A DNA stretch of 64,000 nt from Oncomelania hupensis (taxonomy: Eukaryota; Mollusca; Gastropoda; Littorinimorpha; Pomatiopsidae). Made by a program: the position numbers and the translations under genes. The notes under the pieces are model-generated. The model was not told the origin of the DNA. It saw nothing but the letters and a program-made list of their open reading frames with translations, and ran no database searches. Below, piece by piece: positions 10,229 to 20,600 of this stretch (position 1 is its first letter; each line of letters opens with the position of its first letter). The DNA lies in the NCBI GenBank assembly GCA_036898135.1, contig CM072527.1:5723578-5787577 (forward strand), written 5' to 3'.

Positions 10229-10536
10229 GTGACGGAAAAAGCGGAATATTGCTACAAGGGTTCGGGTAAGGGTTAGTTGCAGATCTATCCTAGCCCTTGC
10301 CCTAACCCTTTTCTCTACAAAAATGCTCTTTTTCCGTCCCAAAAACCCATTTGCCTTCTTGGATTCTTAAATTGTATGAAACCAAGTGAGGACACTATCC
10401 GGCGGCAATAAACGGTTCGAAAAGATTCTCAAACTGTTAGTAAAAGACAGTTGACCTAGAAACAACTACAGCGTGACCTAATTCGTCGCCTAGAGGAGAC
10501 GAAACTGACTTTTCCGTTTCTAGTCTTTCACCGACA
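10229..10536 (+). mobile_element. MITE-C remnant (core only)
   Basis: Matches the central part of the long-TIR element at 38057-38589: GTGACGGAAAAAGCG, then TTTTTCCGTCCCAAAAACCC, then GGATTCTTAAATTG, then GACAGTTGACCTAGAAAC and CCTAGAGGAGACGAAACT. The outer ~100 bases of each terminal inverted repeat are missing. A telomere-like segment containing AAGGGTTAG and its inverted copy (about 10265-10310) replaces part of the left side. Confidence 0.75.
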
Positions 10537-10562
10537 CTGTAACTGAGCAGGCTTCTAACCTT

Positions 10563-10615
10563 GCCAAAGTATCCCTTCAAGGGACAAGGGACATACTTTG
10601 GCCTGCTGCGCAGCA
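10563..10615. other. Hairpin and palindrome cluster
   Basis: GCCAAAGTAT at 10563-10572 is exactly inverted at 10593-10602 with a 20-base spacer. TGCTGCGCAGCA at 10604-10615 is a perfect 12-bp palindrome. Possibly part of an older foldback element surrounding the MITE-C remnant. Confidence 0.5.
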
Positions 10616-10679
10616 TGTGCCTGGAGTATACTTTCTTTCGATCGTAGCTATGTGCAATGGGTGCGCAGGTTAGCTCGAC

Positions 10680-10682
10680 GAC

Positions 10683-10731
<49 letters not shown>

Positions 10732-10738
10732 GTGATGG

Positions 10739-10800
<62 letters not shown>
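10680..10800. repeat. (GAT)n microsatellite
   Basis: Around 40 GAT units, with a few GGT variants. Not coding. Confidence 0.95.
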
Positions 10801-11216
10801 GATGATCTGACTAAATTTATCGTATATACTCGTATATACTGCTAATCAATGTTATTATAGCATGCAAGGTGGGATGAGGCGAAGGCGAAGAGTATTGCAA
10901 CCACGTCTCCTTTTTACTCTAAGGTGTGAACAAGTGGAAAGCGCAAGACCTAATCTAAGGAATACACTAGAGTAGTTTGTGCAAAGTCTGGACCTTCCTT
11001 AGAGTAAAGTGATCGTTGCCAGACAGAGCTTTCAAATTTGCCCAAAGTTTTGCGCGCTTAAGAGGAAACCGTTTGGACAACCTCAAGCCCTGGCTCATGA
11101 CCGTAAAATGTGGAACAGACTGCTGTACAGATCCTTATAATGGCGCCCCAACGACTCCACTCGGAGATGAAGGCAAGGCACGCGCACTTAAGTCAGAAAG
11201 ATTTGTTTTCTAAATA
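10801..11216. other. Intergenic, nothing recognised
   Basis: A frame at 11016-11213 is unsupported by any motif. No repeat match was found within the window. Confidence 0.35.
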
Positions 11217-11237
11217 ATAATAATAATCATAATAATC

Positions 11238-11307
<70 letters not shown>

Positions 11308-11333
11308 CAATAATAATAATAATAATAATAATG

Positions 11334-11388
<55 letters not shown>

Positions 11389-11410
11389 TAACAATAATAA
11401 TAATAACAAC
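11217..11410. repeat. (AAT)n microsatellite
   Basis: About 190 bp of ATA/AAT units with occasional AAC and ATC variants. Confidence 0.95.
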
Positions 11411-11893
11411 TAGTATTCAAATAATATTGTACAGTATCCTGCTCAGCTCAAAAGGCAAACCCCACACAATAGTTGGTTTGTAATAGACAGTTGTGAGGCA
11501 CGATTGGTGTGCAATAATAATGAGTCAAAGCTTTGGAGTTTTCTTCGTTAAGCCTTGTCATAACTATTTTTACCTAGACAATTACAACGTCTTTACAATC
11601 CTAACTCACAAATCAACAATTGTGTAATGGCCTGTTTTAACTGGAAGATTGGTGGAGGTTCGCGAACCTTTTTCTTTCTAGGTTCTCACATCACGAACAT
11701 AGGTTCCTCAACCATTTTTGTCCAAAAGTTCAATTGAGGAGCCTAGGGTTCACGTTATAATATTCATTTCATTCACTAATGACATGTGCAAGAAATTCTA
11801 CAGAATATTTGGCTATTTGGAGTATTTATTTGAGAAAAATGTTTGTGTTTTTTTAATATATAGTGAAAATGAATGCAGTACTTTACGAACTAC
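11411..11893. other. Intergenic, AT-rich, nothing recognised
   Basis: No gene, RNA or element could be supported. Confidence 0.4.
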
Positions 11894-12056
<163 letters not shown>

Positions 12057-12317
12057 CCTCTTAATAGGATAACAGCATTAGGTCATATGGGCCTGTCTTA
12101 CAGCTAGCCCTTAAATTAAACAAAGTCAGAACAAAGTAATTAACACTAAATTGATTTGAAACTAACAGAGACCTTAGCAATGGTAAGAATTAAAGAAATT
12201 ACTAGGAATATTAATGTATAATATATAATGTATCTTATACGTGCCTTATTCCTAAATCATACTCAAAGCGAGGCGAACCAATATACGTGCTCACGTTACC
12301 TTTATACACAGCAGACA

Positions 12318-12510
12318 CATTCATCACTCAAACATGTGAGGTAAAGGCCAGGTCGCTAGTAGAAAACGGAAAGGTAATCGAATTTTGTTTTGAAATTTTC
12401 GACAGACTGCATCCAATACCGTTATTGAAGGAAGGGAATAAACCGGAGTACCCGGAGAAAGCCCTCGGTGACCTAAAAGTCTAGTACCTTAGTCACATAA
12501 GTTCGTCCCA
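12318..12510 (-). mobile_element. SINE-B, 5'-truncated copy
   Basis: Minus-strand match to the body of the full-length SINE-B at 28466-28872. Read on the plus strand, the shared blocks are CATCACTCAAAC, the GATCGCTATTGG-like block (here GGTCGCTAGT), CCGTTATTGAAGG and GCCTCGGTGACCT. The tRNA-like head is missing. Confidence 0.75.
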
Positions 12511-12805
12511 AGTAGAGTAAGTCCTTTAAAGAAACCCGCCGTGTGGCTTTTTCCAGCAGTAACCGATCATTTGGACTGCAAATTGCCAAGTCTGGGACCA
12601 AGAGGACGTTCTTTGCTTTTAAGAGTAAGCCCCACAATGCCATCTTCCATTTCCAAGATTGCGCACACCCAGCGATCACAGCACAGGCAAACAGACGATA
12701 CCAGCCATTCAAGTAGAATTGACTGTCACTGACCGTCCATTTTCAAACACCGCCGACTTTGTGTATCCAGTTCGGCAACTTGCTGTATTTATTATTTATT
12801 TATCG
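12511..12805. other. Intergenic, nothing recognised
   Basis: No supported feature. Confidence 0.35.
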
Positions 12806-13090
12806 CTCCTTCGGATGAGAGTATAAACCGAGGACTAGTCTGTGCACGCACGCATTCCATGGCACGGATTTGAAGATCCTGACGCGCATGCCCTAGACAC
12901 AAATACAACCAACAACCACCAAGTCCCTTGTCCATCATAAAGGTTCGTGCGGATGGTGCTCAGTGGTCTTGGCGTCAGACGATGCATCCAAAGGCTGCAA
13001 GCGGGCGCTTCGGGAGACTTGAGTTAAATTCTTAGCGGCCAGTGCCCTGGGCCGCTCCTAAACTGAAAAAAGCGCTATATAAAATCGATT
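12806..13090 (+). mobile_element. SINE-A, copy without tRNA head
   Basis: Starts at CTCCTTCGGATGAGAGTATA, carries the blocks seen in the full-length copy at 60022-60453 (TTTGAAGATCCTGACGC, CCAAAGGCTGCA) and ends GAAAAAAGCGCTATATAAAA. The ~110-base tRNA-like head is missing. Confidence 0.85.
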
Positions 13091-13396
13091 ACCTAATGCA
13101 TTCAATAATTCACGAGTATAGCTGCTATTTAATTTCAAACTATCTTTAAGAACAAAACGGTTAATTTGCAAATTAAATATAACTTTATATGATTATTTAC
13201 AGTTTGCACTCACGTAACAATTTTATTATAAAACGAGTTCATGCTGCTTCTTATTAAAACTAAAGCTACTGTCACACAGTCGCTGACGGCGGAGAAGGGA
13301 GCAAGAAAACCGCCTTAGATACAAAAGTGTTGTCCCCCCCAAAAAATACATATATACATATAAAAAAAAAAAACACCACCAAAATTACCTCCCATT
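13091..13396. other. Intergenic, AT-rich
   Basis: No gene recognised. Includes a poly-A-like run near 13362-13373. Confidence 0.4.
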
Positions 13397-13510
13397 GTGA
13401 CGTCGCGCACAAATCCGGAAGTGTGTCTGGCGTAGCGGCTTTCGATTGGTCAAATAGAAGCGGAACTGTCGTCACATCCGTCGCGAAGTGGAAACCAATC
13501 TTGGCGCGGT
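13397..13510. promoter_or_regulatory. Candidate promoter: CRE, ETS, CCAAT and E2F-like motifs
   Basis: Within ~110 CpG-containing bases there is TGACGTCG (13398, CRE-like), CCGGAAGTG (13415, ETS), GATTGGT (13444, inverted CCAAT), CCAAT (13495) and TTGGCGCG (13501, E2F-like). Such clustering is characteristic of animal CpG-type promoters. No convincing coding exon was found on either side, so the transcript is unknown. Confidence 0.35.
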
Positions 13511-13511
13511 A

Positions 13512-14044
13512 ATTCTCATGAAAACGCTAATAGATTGTTGTGGTGATAGTGGTGGCAGAGATAGGGGGTGGGGGTAGGAAGAGAATGGAGGGGGAGGGGT
13601 GGAAGGGAATACCGATGTCATTCTGCTTGTAAATCCTATCATGATTCCTTCTCCTTCCCTCATATCCGCACGCCTATTTCTTGATCTCATTGTCGTTTCA
13701 TACTATACCGTGTTCAAAGGATTCCCCAAACTACCTCAAACAGAAACTGAATTTTGAGGTCTGTTCAGTTCGGTTGTATTGAGAGAAAGGAAAGAGGGTG
13801 CTGGAGTGAGCGAGAGAAACACAACAAAACATCTCTAAAGAAACAAACGCAAAACACTCACGCGCACGCACACCCACGTTGATTAATCGTCATTTAATCT
13901 GATGAGCTTTTCTCAAGACATTGTGAAAGTGCGCGCGCACCCCCACCCCCACCCACATACACACACGCACAAACACACACACACACAGAGCGATGATTAG
14001 TTGTTTCTTCCTCCCATGACGTTTTCTCAAGACACTGACTCGCC

Positions 14045-14049
<5 letters not shown>
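13512..14049. other. Intergenic, purine-rich and CA-rich patches
   Basis: Contains a GGGA-rich patch near 13560-13605 and scattered CA runs near 13925-13990. CATTTAATCTGATGAGC, TTTTCTCAAGACA and GAGCGATGATT-like blocks recur around 13889-14230, suggesting a decayed local duplication split by the (CA)n array. Confidence 0.45.

Positions 14050-14109
<60 letters not shown>
14050..14109. repeat. (CA)n microsatellite
   Basis: About 30 CA units. Confidence 0.95.
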
Positions 14110-14113
<4 letters not shown>

Positions 14114-15011
14114 GAACGCACGCGCGCTCCTACGCACACACACAGAGAGCGATGATTTGTTGCCACACGCAGCACATACAGAAAGCGATGATTAAGTTTC
14201 ACTTTATTTGATGACTTTTTCTAAAGACACTATGACAATCTCTCTTTTCTCACCTCCCTCCCTCCTCCCTCCCCCCCTTACTCCAAAGTACTCGCAGGTA
14301 CTGCCCTGTATATTGTTCAAAACAAGTAATACACCTTTTCATGCGCGGAATTTATTTTTAAAAAAATGTTTAGATCGCAATATAAACACACATACGCCGC
14401 ATAGAATAAAAATATTTTGAAATAATTATAAAATATATTTTTACAAGCAAAACAAAACGAACAACAAAAAAAAACACGCAAGCAAAACACGTGCAACACG
14501 GTTTGCACGCACATGCATACATTTCTCCCTTTGCACACACTCATCCACCCTCTCATCAGACACTCTCACCTACCCACTTTCACACACTCCTTTCCATCAA
14601 CCCACACACAAACGCGCGCGCGCGCAACCTCCCTACATCCTCTCCACTCTCCACTCCTCACTAACTTCAAAGCCCGCCTCATCTGGAGGTAGAAGGCATC
14701 TCAGAAGAAAAAAAAATCTATTGACCATTAGGGGAGTGATACACTAGTCCACTCATCAGCCAAGTCGCCCGCGAATATTTAATACGCCTTTGCACACTGG
14801 AGTCTGACGACAAAAAGTGAAAGCACACGCCATTGGACAGGCACCAGCCTTGTTTGATGTGAACCAGACGTGGGGATGGAATAGCTGTGAGGGGACGGAG
14901 GGAGGCCAGAAGCAGAGAAAAACAAAATATGTACCTTTCTTCTTCTTTTTCTTCTCCTCCTCTCTCTCTCTCCCTCTCTTTCCCACTCCCTCTCCCTCTT
15001 ACTCTCTGGAG
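14110..15011. other. Intergenic, nothing coding recognised
   Basis: CA-rich and C-rich patches and an AT-rich stretch at 14330-14480. The frames overlapping 14718-15011 are shadows of the adjoining (CT)n tract. Confidence 0.4.

Positions 15012-15074
<63 letters not shown>
15012..15074. repeat. (CT)n microsatellite
   Basis: About 30 CT units, directly abutting a SINE-A fragment. Confidence 0.95.
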
Positions 15075-15076
<2 letters not shown>

Positions 15077-15077
<1 letters not shown>

Positions 15078-15372
15078 CATCGGATGAGGGTAGAAATGGA
15101 GGTGTAGACTGTGCACACAGCAATCTCTAGCACGGGCTTTAAAAGATCATGACAAGATCATGCCGGCACTAGTTCCCTACTCCCCATAGCCGGTCACCCC
15201 AGTCCAGCTCAGTTGTCTGTGCGTCACGTGATGCATCCAATGGCTACAAGTGTGCACCTCGGGAAGTGGTGATGATGGGGGAGGGGTGGCAGGCGTAGAG
15301 TTAGATCCTGAGCAAGCTCAAGGGCTGGAAAAGGTCCTTATAAAAACGATTAAATCAATAGATAAATAAATA
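15077..15372 (+). mobile_element. SINE-A, diverged copy without tRNA head
   Basis: Starts TCATCGGATGAGGGTAGAA, keeps the AAAGATCATGAC and GATGCATCCAATGGCTACAA blocks, and ends CCTTATAAAAACGATTAAAT followed by (AAAT)n. The 3' terminus has lost the intact GCGCTATATAA motif. More diverged than the other copies. Confidence 0.75.
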
Positions 15373-15495
15373 AATAAAATAAATCTATAAAGCCGAGTTT
15401 CTCGCCTTTTCTTTGCATTTGTGTAAGCTCTATGTTCTTCCCTTTCTCTATCTATACTGTCTTTCTATCCGTATCTCTGTCTGCATCTGTCTGTT

Positions 15496-15508
15496 TATCT
15501 GTGTGCGA
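15496..15508 (+). repeat. Left target-site duplication of full-length LINE
   Basis: TATCTGTGTGCGA recurs exactly at 21613-21625, immediately after the LINE tail. It marks the staggered-cut insertion site. Confidence 0.9.
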
Positions 15509-15843
15509 GCCCCCACGGGCTCGGCTCCGCGCGCCGGGGGTGGACCCCATGCCTCTCTCTGGCTGGGTGACCAAGTTGCCTACCCCTTTTTCTTCTCTTT
15601 TGTCTTGTTTCTGTCTTATTGGTCCTTTCACCTATATTCTCTTCACCCTTAAATTCTCCCAGTATACTATGCAGTTTTGACTCCCTTTCTTCTGCCTTAC
15701 CGGACTTTCCCTGTCTTCTTTTTCCCCATCATTCCTTCTTTTTCTACCCTTCTTTTTCTCTGTGGCCTTCTCTTGGCCCCCTGCGTTTGCCGTGCAGGGC
15801 AACCCGTGTCGGGGGAGAATGGGATCCTGGAGGTTGAGGTCAC

Positions 15844-15863
15844 TGAGGGACTGCGGTCCCTCA
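15844..15863 (+). promoter_or_regulatory. Stem-loop in LINE 5' UTR
   Basis: TGAGGGAC and its exact reverse complement GTCCCTCA flank a four-base TGCG loop. Possible structured leader or ribonucleoprotein signal; function is unknown. Confidence 0.5.
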
Positions 15864-16143
15864 CACTAACACACCTCTTTGGCCCGGACTTCTCCTAGAC
15901 GGGAGGCTGGCGTGGCCCGCGTCAGTCAAGCGGCTGGTCGTGTATTGCCCTAGCTCTGCTAGAAGGCTGCGGCTCATGGGTCAAACTTGAACAAAACCGT
16001 AGTGGCAGTGCGGGATTGTCTGGGTGTATATCCCCCCTGTAGCCCTGGTGCGCTCCCTTGCTGGATTTTCCGCTTGGACGCATCCCCTTGTTGGACTCCG
16101 TGGTGGGTGGGGAGCAGGGGGGATGAATTCATAAATTAATAAC

Positions 16144-17604
16144 ATGGCTTCCACAAATAAACGACGACTGCGTGATGACGGACCGGACTCGGACACGGAC
16201 AGTGACATGGACACGAGACAGAAAGCTTGTGCATCGGGGGTAGAAGGGGCCTGGCCTCGTTTTTTGGTTGTAGAGGGGGCGGATCCGGCTATGCCACTAG
16301 GCAAGCTGTCTCCGTTCGCAATACAGAAGGGTTTTCAATCCGTTTGCACAATCGGGTTCAAAGATGTGAAAAAACTGAGATCTGGGGCCTACCTGGTGGA
16401 GTGCTCAACCAAAAGGGCATCGGATAGTCTTCTAAAGAGGGATTCGACTGTCTTCGTTGATAGACAAATCAAAGTTTCTGTGCATGGACGGTTGAATTCC
16501 TCCAAGGGAGTCATCCGATGTCAGGATTTGATCGACATGTCAGAATTGGAAATCCGTGGTGAGCTCTCCAGCCAGGGGGTCACAGCAGTCCAGCGGGTCT
16601 TCGTCACCAAGGGATCCCAACGTATCCCCACCAACACACTTTTTGTGACCTTCGCTATGGCCAAATTGCCGGAGTCACTCAAGGTGGGGTACCTTAGGGT
16701 GAAGGTGACGCCGTTTGTACCATCACCGTTGCGATGCTACCGGTGCCAAAGATTTGGTCACGGTAGCAAGAACTGTAAAAGCAAGGAAATATGTCGTGAT
16801 TGTGGTAAAGAGAAACACGAAAACGAATGCAAAAATCCGATTTGCTGTGTGAATTGCGCCGGGAATCATTCGTCCAGCTCCAAAGACTGTCCTCAGTGGC
16901 AGTTGGAGCTGGAAATCCAAAAGGTGCGGGCCACTGAGAGTTGCTCCTTTGGCGACGCAAGGAAAAAAGTTCTTGCAAGTAGGCCGGTGCTTAAAGAGAG
17001 GTCCTTTGCGGCTGTGGCGGGTTCCACATCTCATGTGGAACCTAGCGCACACCCGACAATGGACACTGCCATGAGTAAAATAACACAGATTTTGGAAACG
17101 TTGTGCAAACGGATGGATACTCTCGAAAAGATGCTTGCTTTGTTTGCCCAGAAGGGGGTTTCTCCAGCCCCACCGAATCCACTGGAGAACGTGCCGACGG
17201 GCACGTCAAAATCCGTCACTCCAAGCGCGCAGACGGCCGCGCCAATAGCCGTCACTTCTGCCACGAAGGAGGCTAGGCCTCATGCCACCGCACCAGCAAC
17301 GACCGGTTTTAGCGACCGGGTAGTTGCTGGGGCGACTAAAATCCTAGTTACCCAACAGAAGAGCGCCAGAGGAGGAGAGGGAAAGATTGGCAGGGGTGAA
17401 GGGGAGAGGGAAGATATAAAATCTGGTGCTGGGGAGAGGGGGAGGAAGTCCGCTGGCAGCTCGGGTTCCGGGTCTTTGACAAAGAATCAAAGGCCCGGAC
17501 CCCTTTCTTCCAAGCCCCAGCAGCCTCTCGAAACGGAGAACCGTTTCGGGGGGTTGATGGAACATGAAGAGATGGACGAGGGTCCAAAAGATACAGAGAC
17601 ATAA
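16144..17604 (+). CDS. LINE ORF1, Gag-like nucleic-acid-binding protein (486 aa)
   Basis: The protein is expected to coat the LINE RNA and form the ribonucleoprotein used in target-primed reverse transcription. The N-terminus is charged (DSDTDSDMD), then an RRM-like region of Jockey-type ORF1 proteins runs from about residue 37 (WPRFLVVEG, PLGKLSPFAIQKGFQ). Three CCHC zinc knuckles span about residues 198-253: CYRCQRFGHGSKNC, CRDCGKEKHENEC and CVNCAGNHSSSSKDC. The last two have irregular H-to-C spacing, as is common in this group. A short predicted coiled coil (MSKITQILETLCKRMDTLEK) follows, then a Pro/Ala/Gly-rich basic tail. The ATG is in strong context (AAC before, G after). The stop lies 14 bases ahead of the first ATG of ORF2, which is in another frame. 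No lesion seen. Confidence 0.92.
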   Translation: MASTNKRRLRDDGPDSDTDSDMDTRQKACASGVEGAWPRFLVVEGADPAMPLGKLSPFAIQKGFQSVCTIGFKDVKKLRSGAYLVECSTKRASDSLLKRDSTVFVDRQIKVSVHGRLNSSKGVIRCQDLIDMSELEIRGELSSQGVTAVQRVFVTKGSQRIPTNTLFVTFAMAKLPESLKVGYLRVKVTPFVPSPLRCYRCQRFGHGSKNCKSKEICRDCGKEKHENECKNPICCVNCAGNHSSSSKDCPQWQLELEIQKVRATESCSFGDARKKVLASRPVLKERSFAAVAGSTSHVEPSAHPTMDTAMSKITQILETLCKRMDTLEKMLALFAQKGVSPAPPNPLENVPTGTSKSVTPSAQTAAPIAVTSATKEARPHATAPATTGFSDRVVAGATKILVTQQKSARGGEGKIGRGEGEREDIKSGAGERGRKSAGSSGSGSLTKNQRPGPLSSKPQQPLETENRFGGLMEHEEMDEGPKDTET

Positions 17605-17618
17605 TTGTGCTCTCGGAG

Positions 17619-20600
17619 ATGAAACTTTTAGCATTTTTTTACTTAATTTTTATGTCCATTTTACAATGGAACATCCGAGGGATAAGGGCAAATTATGAGG
17701 AGCTATGCTGTCTGCTGACAGAGCATCGACCTGAAGTATTGGCCCTTCAGGAAACTCTCCTGTCAGAAAAACATCCTATAGATATTACTGGTTATTCCTC
17801 TCTAGATTGTTTATCTTCTAGAGGCGTTTCACTCTTTATCCATAGAAATGTCCCATTTAATCCAATTTTACTTAATACAAGTTTACCAGCAGTTGCAGCT
17901 AGAGTATCTCTTTTTAAATCCCTCACAGTTTGTTCTCTATATTTGACACCATCAATAAATGTAACTAAAAGTGAACTTGAGAATTTGGTCCAACAGTTAC
18001 CTCCCCCTTTTTTGTTGTTGGGAGATTTTAATGGACGCTCTCCCCTGTGGGGTAGTGATCGTACCGATTCTCAGGGTAAAATAATTGAAGACATTTTAGA
18101 CTCGTTAAACCTAGTAACTTTGAACGAGGGTGCTCCAACTTTTTCCTGTTCTAGAACTGCTTCTTTGTCCCACATTGATATATCGATCTGTGATCCCTCC
18201 TTACTTTTGGATTTTAAATGGACAGTTTTAGAAGATCTCCATGGCAGCGACCATTTCCCGGTTTTATTAAAACATGATTCAGATAACCTTGAGCAAACTC
18301 ATGGCAGGTGGAAACTGAAACAAGCTAACTGGAGTCTGTTTTCTAACCTGTCTGAGGCCCAGCTACGTGCTAAGAACCAGGAATTTTCAAATGCCTTAGA
18401 TCCAATACAGCTTTATACTGACATAGTTATTAACAGTGCCAAGGAGTCCATTCCGCAAACTTCGTCAAACCCTCACACACTTAAAAAACCCTGGTTTGAC
18501 GATGAATGTAGAAAACTTCAGCAAGCTCGTAAAAAAGCTTTAAGAACTATGTTTTTACACCCAAGCACTGAAAATAAACAAAACCACCAACGTTTGCGAG
18601 CGCAATGCCGACAGCTCTTCAAACGAAAGAGAAAGGAATCGTGGAGAGGTTTCTGCTCCACGCTTAATTCAAAAGCGAAACTGTCGAAGGTGTGGAAAGT
18701 AGTCCGCAAACTCAAAAATAGAAGTAACAAACAGGTGAGCCCATGCCTTACTGTGCAGGGTGACGTAATCGGAGATAAAAAATTAGTAGCTGATCTTTTG
18801 GCTTCTTCTTTTGCTGCAAATTCTTCCTCTGAAAATTATTCTGTCCCTTTTCAAACAGTTAAAACCCGTAAAGAAAAACAACAGTTACATTTTACCTCCG
18901 ATAATTCTGAAGATTACAACATTCCGTTTTCATTAGTCGAACTTGATGATGCAATTAACAAAAGTGCAGATTCAGCAGTTGGACCGGATGATGTACATTA
19001 TCAATTTCTCAGACATTTAACAAGGTACTCACGGTCTCAACTGCTGGACATCTTCAATCAGCTCTGGATCACTGGCACCTTTCCTCCCTCCTGGAGAAAG
19101 GCCATTATTGTACCCATCCCTAAACCTGGCAAAGACCATACTAACCCGACAAACTATAGACCAATAGCCTTAACGTCTTGCTTATGCAAGACACTGGAAA
19201 GAATGGTTTATTCTCGTTTACTGTGGTATCTCGAAACCAATAATATCTTATCCAACACTCAGTGTGGCTTTCGAAGTGGTCGAAGTACTGTTGACCACCT
19301 GGTGCGACTGGAAACTTTTATCCGTAACGCGTTCGTCCAGGGTGAACATGTCGTTGCCATCATGTTTGATTTGGAAAAAGCTTATGATACCACATGGAAA
19401 TATGGCATTCTTTCAGATTTACAAGAAATGGGCTTGAAGGGACATTTACCTCTGTTTATATCCAATTTTCTAACGGACAGACTCTTTCAGGTTAAGGTTG
19501 GGGGATCTTTGTCAGATATGAGGGAACAGGAGATGGGAGTGCCTCAGGGTAGCATCTTGTCTCCCTTGCTGTTTAATATTAAAATAAATAATATTGTTCG
19601 TTCCGTTAAACGGGGAATTGACAATTCTTTGTTTGTTGACGATTTTGCGTTAGTAGCCAAAGGTAAAACTTTGGCATCTGCAGAACGTCAGCTACAGTTA
19701 TGTGTCAAGGCCGTTGAAGACTGGGTTTTACAAAATGGTTTTAAATTTTCGGAAGCAAAAACTGAATGTATTCACTTTTCCCAGCACCGGGGAATTATTC
19801 AAGACCCTACTATTCTCCTCAATAAAACTCCAATAAAGGCGGTCCAACAAGTCAAATTTTTGGGTGTTATTTTTGATCAAAAGCTATCTTTCATTCCTCA
19901 TCTGAAAATTTTGAAAACTAAATGTCAACAGGCCTGCAATTTGCTCAAGGTTATCAGTGGTACAGACTGGGGTGCTGACAAGAAAACTTTATTGCTGTTA
20001 TATCGTTCTTTAATTAGATCCAAGTTAGACTATGGTTGCATTGTTTATGGTTCTGCTAGAAAATCTTATCTTAAGATGCTAGATCCAGTTGCCCATCAGG
20101 CACTACGCATTGCTTTGGGTGCGTTTCGCACTTCCCCTTGTGAAAGCCTTTACGTGGAAGCTAACGAACCCCCGCTGGAGCTGAGACGTACAAAATTGTC
20201 AATGAATTACTATTTAAAATTAAAAACTGATCCTATGAACCCTGCTTATGACTGTGTTTTCAACCCAGATTTTGTTCAGAAATTTGAAGCCAAACCTAAC
20301 ACAATTCCTCCGTTTGGCATCAGAATGCAAGCTCATCTGGAAAAAGCAGGCATTGATGTTGCTTCCATCAACGACGATGAGCTTCGGACTGAAGCTCCCC
20401 CATGGAAATTATGTATCCCAAACATTAATTGGCAGTTGTCCGCTTTCCTTAAAAACAATACATCCGAAACCGTATATAACCAACTTTATTTAGAACAGTG
20501 TGCTTTATACCCAGGATATGAACAACTTTTTACAGACGGGTCAAAGAAAGGAGATTCAGTTGCTGCTGCGTCAGTCTCCGGGAGACACTTAGACCAGCCT

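Noticed and set aside
16694..18730. Minus-strand frames opposite LINE ORF1/ORF2
   Set aside because: Antisense shadows of well-supported LINE coding regions.
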